DNA from: Paracoccaceae bacterium
Lineage (GTDB): Bacteria; Pseudomonadota; Alphaproteobacteria; Rhodobacterales; Rhodobacteraceae
Assembly (NCBI GenBank): GCA_015485015.1
Contig: WFUK01000340.1
Location: forward strand, 1-5,932
Reading direction: 5' to 3'
Length of the DNA: 5,932 bases
In this document: in pieces, positions 1 through 5,641 of the stretch
Numbering within the stretch: the stretch's first letter is position 1
Layout of the letters: each line of letters opens with the position of its first letter
The notes under the pieces: generated by a model
Told to the model about the DNA's origin: nothing
The model's database searches: none
What the model saw: only the letters and a program-made list of their open reading frames with translations
Position numbers and translations under genes: made by a program

Positions 1-93
1 ATCTTTTAGCGCGGCGCAAAGCGTAGCGCATACATCCTCCGCCCCGTTAAAGCGGCTTCCGTCATATTCCAGCTTTAGCGCGTATCGGGGCAT
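1..93 (-). CDS. truA: TruA-like tRNA pseudouridine synthase, N-terminal 31 codons only
   Basis: Reading the minus strand from the ATG at 93-91 gives MPRYALKLEYDGSRFNG followed by AEDVCATLCAALKD, open to the window edge. The first 17 residues match the usual N-terminus of TruA, the enzyme that makes pseudouridine at positions 38-40 of tRNA anticodon arms. The later VCATLCAAL fits the helix normally written as SVQxALExAL. Between the two blocks, the usual WQRQ-containing loop is reduced to about two residues, as if six codons were lost in frame. The catalytic Asp (GRTDxGVH) would lie beyond the edge and cannot be checked. There is no clear Shine-Dalgarno, but a promoter sits so close that the mRNA would be leaderless. 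It is divergent from the dcw operon. It could be a divergent paralogue or a decaying copy. The family call is fairly secure; function is uncertain. Confidence 0.55.
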   Translation of the reverse strand, partial: MPRYALKLEYDGSRFNGAEDVCATLCAALKD

Positions 94-100
94 TTTGCAG

Positions 101-128
101 GTTTTACGCCGATTTTACTTGCGGTCAA
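101..128 (-). promoter_or_regulatory. Sigma70-like promoter for the truA-like gene (leaderless)
   Basis: On the minus strand, TTGACC (128-123, five of six bases of the -35 consensus) is followed after 16 bp by TAAAAC (106-101, four of six of the -10). Transcription would begin about 7 nt further on, near 93-95, essentially at the ATG (93-91). This would give a leaderless mRNA and would explain the missing ribosome binding site. The boxes are seen in the sequence; the start site is inferred. Confidence 0.45.
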
Positions 129-136
129 GGCCAAAA

Positions 137-151
137 CGAATCATTGATTCG
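137..151. promoter_or_regulatory. 15-bp palindrome containing two GANTC sites
   Basis: CGAATCA-T-TGATTCG is a perfect 7-bp inverted repeat around one central base. It contains GAATC (138-142) and GATTC (146-150), both matching GANTC, the target of the alphaproteobacterial cell-cycle methyltransferase CcrM. The palindrome lies just upstream of the minus-strand -35 box, centred about 50 bp before the predicted truA start. This is a typical place for a dimeric regulator to act. A regulator or methylation effect is inference only. Confidence 0.4.
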
Positions 152-186
152 GGGTGGAAGCCTGAAAAATCGCAAAGGGAGGCAAA

Positions 187-315
187 ATGTTCAAAAAAAA
201 TCGTATCGCCATGCCGCCCCTATTTAGTGGCTGCATATTTTGCACCCACCATATGATGTGTTTTTTGCGCCGATATTTTGGATTCACGTCTTGGATTTTG
301 CATCCAGTGTCATAA
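187..315 (+). CDS. Possible small ORF, 42 codons, Cys/His/Met-rich
   Basis: ATG at 187 opens a 42-codon frame ending in TAA (313-315). It is preceded by GGGAGG (177-182), one of the strongest Shine-Dalgarno sequences in the window, although the 4-nt spacing is short. The peptide begins MFKKNRIAMPPLFSGC and is unusual in composition: a cluster CIFCTHHMMC at residues 16-25 contains three Cys and two His, followed by an aromatic-rich tail. I recognise no family. The cluster could bind a metal, or the frame could be a chance product of AT-rich intergenic DNA; several codons are untypical of the neighbouring genes. No clear promoter precedes it. It ends before the dcw leader would begin if the 333-361 promoter is the real one. 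Confidence 0.2.
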   Translation: MFKKNRIAMPPLFSGCIFCTHHMMCFLRRYFGFTSWILHPVS

Positions 316-332
316 AGTGGTCCAAATACCCA

Positions 333-361
333 TTGATCGGCAGATAAACCCATGCTACAAA
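333..361 (+). promoter_or_regulatory. Candidate main promoter of the dcw operon
   Basis: TTGATC (333-338) and TACAAA (356-361) each match four of six sigma70 consensus bases and are separated by an ideal 17 bp. Transcription would start near 368, giving a leader of about 218 nt before mraZ. A second candidate, TTGGAT (291-296) with TAAAGT (313-318) at 16 bp, would give about 261 nt. That is closer to the 268-nt leader I recall for Rhodobacter sphaeroides. A third, weaker pair is TTGTGA (387-392) with TATGGC (411-416). The sequence alone does not decide among them. Confidence 0.35.
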
Positions 362-367
362 ATCTCT

Positions 368-561
368 ACAGACGGAGAGAGTGTCGTTGTGAATAACTAG
401 ACCAAAAAAATATGGCAGGTTCATACAGGCATACATTCTCCCCCCGACGTAAAAGCAGATCCGACGCGAGTGCGAGCAGAAACAAAATATCGCAGTTGGG
501 CGACCCGAACGGGCTAGATGGCGGATCGTGTTAGGCAGGCACGATCCGCTGTTTTCCGTTT
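368..561 (+). ncRNA. upsM: UpsM-like leader sRNA upstream of mraZ (5' end approximate)
   Basis: In Rhodobacteraceae the dcw operon is preceded by an unusually long leader with a Rho-independent terminator. Termination there releases the sRNA UpsM, which is cleaved by RNase E under stress. Here the same position holds a long non-coding stretch ending in a strong hairpin with an imperfect T-tract 25 nt before the mraZ start. From the 333-361 promoter the RNA would be about 190 nt, close to the roughly 200 nt of UpsM. Visible elements are a 5' stem (363-367 with 376-380), a near-tandem repeat CAGGttCATAC/CAGGCATAC (416-434), a C-rich tract CTCCCCCC (438-445), and an A/T-rich stretch (478-491) that could be an RNase E site. 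Homology is inferred from position and architecture; I have not compared it with the UpsM sequence. Confidence 0.5.
521..561 (+). terminator. Terminator or attenuator hairpin in the mraZ leader
   Basis: GCGGATCGTG (521-530) and CACGATCCGC (540-549) are perfect reverse complements, forming a 10-bp stem with a 9-nt loop. The run that follows (550-561) is TGTTTTCCGTTT: eight of twelve bases are T, but interrupted by G and CCG. An imperfect U-tract suits partial termination, which would release a short RNA yet let some polymerases continue into mraZ. The hairpin lies inside the inferred leader of the operon rather than after a gene, so attenuation is more likely than simple gene-end termination. 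Confidence 0.65.
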
Positions 562-574
562 AGGGGCAGTAATT

Positions 575-579
575 AGGAG
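575..579 (+). promoter_or_regulatory. Ribosome binding site setting the mraZ GTG start
   Basis: AGGAG sits 6 nt before the GTG at 586-588. No in-frame ATG near this point competes with it, and the family's N-terminal sequence begins directly after it, so the non-ATG start is well supported. Confidence 0.8.
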
Positions 580-585
580 TAGCAG

Positions 586-1068
586 GTGGAAGTCTCTTTC
601 ACGGACGAACTGACCAGCAAGGTCGATGGTAAAGGGCGGGTGTCAATCCCCGCTCCGCATCGTGCTGTCCTCGTTGGTGGAGATCCGGCCTGCGATGATG
701 GCAAAAACCCCAACCTTGTGCTGATCCACTCCAAGAGCCACGAGCCATGTTTGCGGATTTTCACCGTTGCGGCCTATGACAAGCTGCGGCAGGAAGTGCT
801 GGACATGCCCTATGGTCCGGAGCGCAACAAGAAATCCCGCAAGCTGATTTCCAAGGCGACGCCCTTGATGGTGGATGATAATGGCCGCGTGATCCTGCGC
901 AAGGACCTGCGGGAGCGGTTCGGGATTGACGGCGCGGCGATTTTTGTCGGCAGTGCGGATCATCTGCAAATCTGGGATCCCGACACCTATGAAGAATTCT
1001 ATGATGATGATGATGGCGAGGATCCGTTTATCGGCCTTGGTCAGGTGCGCCCGGCAGCGATGGCATGA
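586..1068 (+). CDS. mraZ: MraZ, transcriptional regulator of the dcw cluster
   Basis: This 160-residue protein has the two SpoVT-AbrB-type DNA-binding repeats of MraZ, each with its signature: [10 protein letters not shown] at residues 13-22 and [10 protein letters not shown] at 96-105. MraZ forms ring-shaped oligomers, is associated with the nucleoid, and binds repeats upstream of its own gene; in Escherichia coli it represses the dcw operon. It is slightly longer than the 152-residue E. coli protein because of a loop around residues 33-45, as in other alphaproteobacteria, and an acidic C-terminal tail (D140-D143, then GED). The tail's four Asp codons are a perfect (GAT)4 run at 1003-1014. 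Translation starts at GTG behind AGGAG (575-579). The stop overlaps the rsmH start as ATGA (1065-1068). It is the first gene of the operon and lies behind the terminator-containing leader. The identification is secure. Confidence 0.96.
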   Translation: MEVSFTDELTSKVDGKGRVSIPAPHRAVLVGGDPACDDGKNPNLVLIHSKSHEPCLRIFTVAAYDKLRQEVLDMPYGPERNKKSRKLISKATPLMVDDNGRVILRKDLRERFGIDGAAIFVGSADHLQIWDPDTYEEFYDDDDGEDPFIGLGQVRPAAMA

Positions 1069-2039
1069 CCGGCAGCGCCCCGCATATTCCGGTGCTGCTG
1101 GGGCCGATTCTCACGCAATGCGCCCCCGTTCAGGGCTTGTGGCTTGACGGCACCTATGGCAATGGCGGCTATTCCCGTGGCTTGCTGGAGGCGGGTGCGA
1201 GCCGCGTGATCGGGGTGGATCGCGATCCCGATGTGCTGGCGCGGGCCAGGCCGCAGCCGGGGATTGATCTGGTTTCGGGCTGTTTTGGCGAGCTTGATCA
1301 AATCGCCGATGCGCCGCTGGACGGGGTGGTGCTGGATATCGGCGTTTCCTCCATGCAGATCGACCAAGGCGCGCGCGGGTTTTCTTTTATGCGGGATGGG
1401 CCGCTGGATATGCGGATGTCCCAAAGCGGGCCATCGGCGGCGGATGTGGTTAATCGCGCGGATGAGGCCCTGATTGCCGATATTCTTTTCCGCTTTGGCG
1501 AGGAACGGAAATCCCGCCGGATTGCGCGGGCTATTGTGGCGGCGCGGCAAGATGCGCCGATAACCACTACCCTGCAACTTGCGGATATCATTAAGAAAAA
1601 CCTGCCATACCCGAAGCCGAACCAGCCCCACCCTGCCACTCGCAGCTTTCAGGCCCTGCGCATCGCGGTGAATGACGAACTGGGCGAATTGGCGCGCGGG
1701 CTGGTGGCGGCGGAAGCGGCGCTCAAGCCCGGTGGTCTGTTGGTGGTGGTCAGCTTTCACTCGCTGGAAGACCGGATGGTGAAACGCTTTATGCAGCAGC
1801 GCTCGGGCAATGCCCCGCGCGCCAATCGTTATGCGCCGGAATCCGAGGGGGACCAGCCCCGCTTTGCCCGGGTGACCCGCAAGGCGATCGAGGCCACACA
1901 AGAAGAATGCGATGCCAACCCGCGCGCCAGATCCGCCCGCCTGCGCATTGCCAGAAGGCTGGAGGCCCCGGCGGCCCATACGGTGCCAAAGGATATGGGC
2001 ATGCCCGAAATCGATCTGCACAAAGGTGGTATATTATGA
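1065..2039 (+). CDS. rsmH: RsmH, 16S rRNA (cytosine1402-N4)-methyltransferase
   Basis: RsmH (formerly MraW) uses S-adenosylmethionine to methylate N4 of C1402 in the ribosomal P-site of 16S rRNA. At 324 residues it is of normal length. Visible motifs in order are HIPVLL (7-12), the SAM-binding loop [10 protein letters not shown] (28-37), GVDRDP (50-55) with the acidic residue expected to contact [13 protein letters not shown] (91-100), [14 protein letters not shown] (105-118), [16 protein letters not shown] (191-206), [11 protein letters not shown] (230-240) and [10 protein letters not shown] (285-294). All landmarks of an active enzyme are present. The start ATG lies inside the mraZ stop (4-bp overlap) and has no well-placed Shine-Dalgarno; the nearest is AGGTG at 1043-1047, 17 nt away. 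Initiation therefore probably depends on ribosomes finishing mraZ. Its last codons carry the ribosome binding site for ftsL. Confidence 0.97.
   Translation: MTGSAPHIPVLLGPILTQCAPVQGLWLDGTYGNGGYSRGLLEAGASRVIGVDRDPDVLARARPQPGIDLVSGCFGELDQIADAPLDGVVLDIGVSSMQIDQGARGFSFMRDGPLDMRMSQSGPSAADVVNRADEALIADILFRFGEERKSRRIARAIVAARQDAPITTTLQLADIIKKNLPYPKPNQPHPATRSFQALRIAVNDELGELARGLVAAEAALKPGGLLVVVSFHSLEDRMVKRFMQQRSGNAPRANRYAPESEGDQPRFARVTRKAIEATQEECDANPRARSARLRIARRLEAPAAHTVPKDMGMPEIDLHKGGIL
2023..2029 (+). promoter_or_regulatory. Ribosome binding site setting the ftsL start
   Basis: AAGGTGG inside the final codons of rsmH is 6 nt before the ATG at 2036. It fixes the short FtsL start rather than an in-frame ATG 129 bp upstream within rsmH. 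Confidence 0.65.
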
Positions 2040-2368
2040 AGTCGTTCCTTTATCTCCTCGCCGGTGTTGCCGTTGTGTTGGCCGCCAGCAAAACCTATCA
2101 AATCAATTACCGTGTGCAGCAGGCCGAAACCCGTGTATCCAAGCTGGTGCGCCAGATCGATAAAGAGCGCGAAGCGATTGCGGTGCTGGAGGTCGAATGG
2201 GCCTATCTGAACCGCCCCGAGCGGCTGCGGGCTTTGGCCTTCACCTATTCCGCCGAGCTGCAATTGGACAAGGTCGATGCGGCCAATTTCGGCACCATCG
2301 CCGAGATCGCCCCGCCACCGGATGAAATCGGCCTCGCGGTGCAGCAAATCGTGGCAAGGCAGAATTAA
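2036..2368 (+). CDS. ftsL: FtsL, bitopic cell division protein
   Basis: A 110-residue protein with one hydrophobic segment at about residues 3-18 and a very short cytoplasmic end. A polar, heptad-like helix follows (about 22-58), predicted to be the periplasmic coiled coil. The motif [11 protein letters not shown] (residues 54-64) is characteristic of alphaproteobacterial FtsL. FtsL pairs with FtsB, binds FtsQ, and relays the activation signal to the FtsW-FtsI septal synthase. The Pro-rich tail (PPP at 93-95) is poorly conserved. The start is chosen at 2036 because it follows a good ribosome binding site, places the membrane segment at the very N-terminus and overlaps the rsmH stop as ATGA. 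The frame is also open upstream to 1907, but that part lies within rsmH. The stop TAA shares one base with the ftsI start (TAATG). Confidence 0.92.
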   Translation: MKSFLYLLAGVAVVLAASKTYQINYRVQQAETRVSKLVRQIDKEREAIAVLEVEWAYLNRPERLRALAFTYSAELQLDKVDAANFGTIAEIAPPPDEIGLAVQQIVARQN

Positions 2369-4158
2369 TGCAAATCCGCCGCCCGCTTCGCCCGTTATTG
2401 CGAATTCTCAAGGCCAGATCGGTTGGGATCGATCCGGCTTTGGTCGAGGCCGAAGAGCGCGCCGCAAGGCTGCGTCAGCAGCGCGCCGCCGAGAAGCGCC
2501 GCGCCGAGCGCCGGATCGGGCTGATGGTGGCGCTGTTTGGCCTGTCCTTTGTGGCGGTGGGGGTGAAAATGGGCCTCGTTGCCATGCAGGAGCCGGTGGA
2601 GCCGAATGCCGGCATCCATTCGCCGGTGATCCTGAACGAGCGCACCAATATCGTAGACCGGAACGGCGCGATTCTGGCGACCAATATCATAACCGCCTCG
2701 CTTTATGCCCGCCCGCAGATCATGGCCGATCCGGCGGGGGCGATTGCAGGGCTTTTGCGCATTTTCCCTGATCTGGAAAGGGAAAAACTGGAAAAGCTGT
2801 TTGGCGGGCGGCGCTCGTTTGTCTGGCTCAAGCCCAAGCTTTCCCCCGAGCAGCAGCAAGCGGTGCTGGACCTTGGCGAGCCGGGGCTATTGATTGGCCC
2901 GCGCGAGATGCGGGTTTATCCCAATGGGGCGTTTGCGGCGCATATTCTGGGCGGCACCCGTTTTGGCGAGCAAGACGTGCGCTCGGCCGAGCTGGTCGGG
3001 GTGGCGGGGGTGGAGCTGCAATTCAACGACTACCTGAATGATCCCGCCAATGCCGAGCGTCCGCTGGAGCTTTCCATTGATCTTACAGTGCAATCCGCCA
3101 TGCGGCAGGTGCTGGAAGGCGGCATGGATTTAATGAATGCCAAGGCCGCGATGGGGGTTTTGATGGAGGCGGATACCGGCCGGATTATCTCGATGGTGTC
3201 TTTGCCGGATTTTGACCCGAATTATCGCCCCAATCCGCCCACCAGCGGCGATCCGGCCGATAGTCCGCTGTTTAATCGCGCGGCGCAGGGCACCTATGAG
3301 CTTGGCTCTACCTTCAAGATATTTACCGCCGCGCAGGCCATCGAATCCGGTGCCGCCACGGTAGAAACCATGCTGAATACCCAAACCCCGCTGGTATGGC
3401 GACGCTTCAAGATCAATGATTTCAAAAGCTATGGCCCCAGCTTGAGCCTGCGGGATGTGATTGTGAAATCCTCCAATGTCGGCATTGCCCGCCTGGCCAT
3501 GAGCATGGGCGACGAGGCGCAGCAAGAATTCCTGCGCTCGCTCGGCCTGATGGAGCGCCTGCCGCTGGAGCTGCCTGAATCGCGGCTGTCAACGCCGATC
3601 CTGCCGCCTAGATGGTCCGAGATCAGTACGCTGACCATTTCCTATGGCCAAGGGATTGCCGTAACCCCCGTGCATCTGGCGGCGGCTTATGCCAGCGTTT
3701 TGAACGGAGGGCTGCGGGTGCGGCCAACGCTGCTGAACGAGGTAACCCCTCCGACCGAAGCCGATCGGGTGATTTCGCCTGACACCTCGATTGCCGCGCG
3801 CGATATGCTGCGTCAGGTCGTGGTGCGCGGCACGGCCTCTATGGGGGATGTCGAGGGATACGAGGTTGGCGGCAAAACCGGCACCGCCGATAAGCCCAAT
3901 CCGCAAGGGGCATATTACGAGGATAAAGTGATTGGCACCTTCGCGGCGGCTTTCCCGATGAGCAACCCGCGCTATGTGCTGGTGGTTTCGCTTGATGAGC
4001 CCGAGATCGATATCGCCGACGAGGCCCGCCGCACCGCAGGCTGGACCGCCGTGCCGGTATCGCGCGAAATCATCCGCCGGATTGCGCCGCTCTTGGGCTT
4101 GCGCCCCGGGCAAAATAATGAAACATCTAGCGATCCCGCAGACCCGTCCAATAATTGA
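2368..4158 (+). CDS. ftsI: FtsI (PBP3), septal peptidoglycan transpeptidase
   Basis: This 596-residue class B penicillin-binding protein cross-links septal peptidoglycan together with the glycosyltransferase FtsW. A basic cytoplasmic tail of about 48 residues (many Arg between 34 and 49) precedes a single membrane segment at about 50-72. The pedestal domain follows, with IVDRNGAILA (95-104). The transpeptidase domain contains all three catalytic motifs: STFK with the acyl-forming Ser314 and Lys317, SSN at 368-370, and KTGT at 503-506. The active-site context YELGSTFKIF (310-319) is the alphaproteobacterial form. A low-complexity polar C-terminus (NNETSSDPADPSNN) ends the protein. No PASTA domain is seen. 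ATG 2368 overlaps the ftsL stop by one base, with AAGG (2356-2359) 8 nt upstream. The protein should be the main beta-lactam target for septation. Identification is secure. Confidence 0.97.
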   Translation: MQIRRPLRPLLRILKARSVGIDPALVEAEERAARLRQQRAAEKRRAERRIGLMVALFGLSFVAVGVKMGLVAMQEPVEPNAGIHSPVILNERTNIVDRNGAILATNIITASLYARPQIMADPAGAIAGLLRIFPDLEREKLEKLFGGRRSFVWLKPKLSPEQQQAVLDLGEPGLLIGPREMRVYPNGAFAAHILGGTRFGEQDVRSAELVGVAGVELQFNDYLNDPANAERPLELSIDLTVQSAMRQVLEGGMDLMNAKAAMGVLMEADTGRIISMVSLPDFDPNYRPNPPTSGDPADSPLFNRAAQGTYELGSTFKIFTAAQAIESGAATVETMLNTQTPLVWRRFKINDFKSYGPSLSLRDVIVKSSNVGIARLAMSMGDEAQQEFLRSLGLMERLPLELPESRLSTPILPPRWSEISTLTISYGQGIAVTPVHLAAAYASVLNGGLRVRPTLLNEVTPPTEADRVISPDTSIAARDMLRQVVVRGTASMGDVEGYEVGGKTGTADKPNPQGAYYEDKVIGTFAAAFPMSNPRYVLVVSLDEPEIDIADEARRTAGWTAVPVSREIIRRIAPLLGLRPGQNNETSSDPADPSNN

Positions 4159-4160
4159 GG
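4157..4160 (+). promoter_or_regulatory. Ribosome binding site setting the murE start
   Basis: GAGG, overlapping the ftsI stop codon, is 5 nt before ATG 4166. It favours this start over the in-frame ATG at 4118, which lies 41 bp inside ftsI and would add 16 residues with no family resemblance. Confidence 0.65.
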
Positions 4161-4165
4161 CCCCG

Positions 4166-5641
4166 ATGGCAAAAACGCTCGCAGATCTCGGACTTACCCG
4201 CCGCATTATCCGCGCAGGCCAATGGGCCGGGGAGCCAGCGTTTACCGGGCTAAGCGTGGATAGCCGCAATACCCAAGACGGCCATCTTTTTTGCGCCATG
4301 CCGGGCGAGAATTTTCACGGGGCGGAATTTGCCCAATATGCCCTGCGTATGGGGGCGCTTGGGGTGCTGACCGATGATAAGGGGCTGGAAATACTCGATA
4401 ATCCGGATTATCCCGTGCTATTATCAAATGACCCCCGCGCCGCGCTCAGCGTTGCGGCAGCGCATTTTTATGGTAGCCAGCCGCGCCATATGGTGGCGAT
4501 CACCGGCACCAATGGCAAAACCTCGGTGGCCAATTTTCACCGCCAAATTCTGGAGCAGCTTGATCGTGCTGCGGTGAATTTCGGCACGGTCGGGGTGGAG
4601 GGTGCTGTGTCAGCCAAGCTCAGCCATACCACGCCCGAGCCGATCACCCTGCATAAGCTGCTGGCCGAGCTGGCCACCAAGGGCGTCACCCACGCCGCGA
4701 TGGAGGCCTCCTCGCACGGGCTGGAGCAGCGGCGGCTGGACGGGGTGATGCTGGAAGCTGCGGCTTTCACCAACCTGACGCGCGATCACCTTGATTACCA
4801 CCATACCTTTGGCGATTATTTCGCCGCCAAGGCGGGGCTGTTTGAGCGGGTGCTGCCGGTGGGGGCGACAGCGGTGATCAATATGGATGACGGTTTTGGC
4901 CCCACCATGCGCTTGGTGGCCGAGGGCCGTGGCCAGCGGGTGTTGAGCCTTGGCTCGGTTGAGGGTTGCGATATGCAAATCCTCAACCAGCGCTTTGATA
5001 GCGACGGGCAAGATGTGCGGTTTTCCTGGATGGGCAGGGTCTATACCACCCGCCTGAGCCTGATCGGCGGCTTTCAGGCCAGCAATGTGCTGATGGCGGC
5101 GATGCTGGCGATTGCGCTGGAGGAAGACCCGGAGGCGGTATTTAACACCCTGCCAAAGCTGGAAACCGTGCGCGGGCGGATGGAACTGGCGGCAACCCGC
5201 GATAGCGGTGCCAAGGTTTTTGTAGATTTCGCCCATACCCCCGAGGCGCTGGAAACCGCGCTTAAGGCGCTGCGCCCCCATGTGCTGGGCCGCTTGATTG
5301 TGGCCTTCGGCGCTGGCGGGGATCGCGATAAGGGCAAGCGGCCTTTGATGGGCGCGGCGGCGGCCAATGCCGATATCGTATTTCTGACCGACGACAACCC
5401 GCGCTTTGAAGACCCCGCCAGCATTCGGGCCGAGGTGCGGGCGGGCTGCCCCGAGGCTTATGAGGTGGCGGATCGGGCCGAGGCGATTTTGCGCGCCGTG
5501 GATGCGCTTCAGCCCGGAGATACGCTGCTGATTGCCGGCAAGGGCCATGAAAGCGGGCAAATTGTTGGCCATGATATTTTTCCGTTTGACGATGCAGAGC
5601 AGGCCAGCGTGGCGGTGGCGGCCTTGGAGGGCCGGATATGA
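4166..5641 (+). CDS. murE: MurE, UDP-MurNAc-L-Ala-D-Glu:meso-diaminopimelate ligase
   Basis: MurE adds meso-diaminopimelate to UDP-MurNAc-L-Ala-D-Glu using ATP in the cytoplasm. The 491-residue protein is close to the 495 residues of the E. coli enzyme. Motifs in order are LSVDSRNTQDGHLFCAM (29-45) for the UMP-binding domain, the P-loop GTNGKTS (114-120), TTPEP (155-159), EASSHGL (180-186), the expected carbamylated Lys at about 222 (AAKAGLF), GDRDKGKRPLMG (385-396), DNPR (410-413) and GKGHE (458-462). DNPR is the signature of enzymes that select diaminopimelate rather than lysine, so the wall should be of the Gram-negative type. The start at 4166 follows the ftsI stop by 7 bp and fits the family N-terminus. 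The stop overlaps murF as ATGA (5638-5641). Confidence 0.97.
   Translation: MAKTLADLGLTRRIIRAGQWAGEPAFTGLSVDSRNTQDGHLFCAMPGENFHGAEFAQYALRMGALGVLTDDKGLEILDNPDYPVLLSNDPRAALSVAAAHFYGSQPRHMVAITGTNGKTSVANFHRQILEQLDRAAVNFGTVGVEGAVSAKLSHTTPEPITLHKLLAELATKGVTHAAMEASSHGLEQRRLDGVMLEAAAFTNLTRDHLDYHHTFGDYFAAKAGLFERVLPVGATAVINMDDGFGPTMRLVAEGRGQRVLSLGSVEGCDMQILNQRFDSDGQDVRFSWMGRVYTTRLSLIGGFQASNVLMAAMLAIALEEDPEAVFNTLPKLETVRGRMELAATRDSGAKVFVDFAHTPEALETALKALRPHVLGRLIVAFGAGGDRDKGKRPLMGAAAANADIVFLTDDNPRFEDPASIRAEVRAGCPEAYEVADRAEAILRAVDALQPGDTLLIAGKGHESGQIVGHDIFPFDDAEQASVAVAALEGRI

Larger units (their letters stand above)
94..585. other. Divergent intergenic region with the extended dcw leader
   Basis: This is 492 bp with no convincing long gene, and it is clearly richer in A+T than the genes to its right, especially 94-360. 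From left to right it holds the minus-strand promoter (101-128), a palindrome with two GANTC sites (137-151), a possible small ORF with a strong Shine-Dalgarno (187-315), three candidate plus-strand promoters (291-318, 333-361 and a weaker one at 387-416), and an untranslated leader ending in a terminator-like hairpin (521-561) and the mraZ ribosome binding site (575-579). A 70-codon minus-strand frame at 141-353 has no recognisable features and is not called. Confidence 0.7.

Noticed and set aside
292..306. TGGAT/ATCCA inverted repeat as a terminator or operator
   Set aside because: Only a 5-bp stem, with no T-tract, and it overlaps a candidate promoter; it could easily be chance.
141..353. 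70-codon minus-strand frame across the intergenic region
   Set aside because: No recognisable motif, no good ribosome binding site, and it would run opposite to the inferred dcw promoters. It is probably chance.
496..523. TTGGGC, ACGGGC and ATGGCG as possible MraZ-binding repeats
   Set aside because: E. coli MraZ boxes are TGGGN repeats at a 10-nt period. Here only one is TGGG, and the spacings are 13 and 9 nt, so the match is not convincing.
1003..1014. (GAT)4 run in mraZ as a phase-variable repeat
   Set aside because: Units are three bases, so slippage would only change the number of Asp residues in an acidic tail; four copies are too few to suggest variation.
1041..2021. 326-codon minus-strand frame opposite rsmH
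   Set aside because: Same reason: rsmH on the plus strand has every family motif, and the opposite frame is a compositional by-product.
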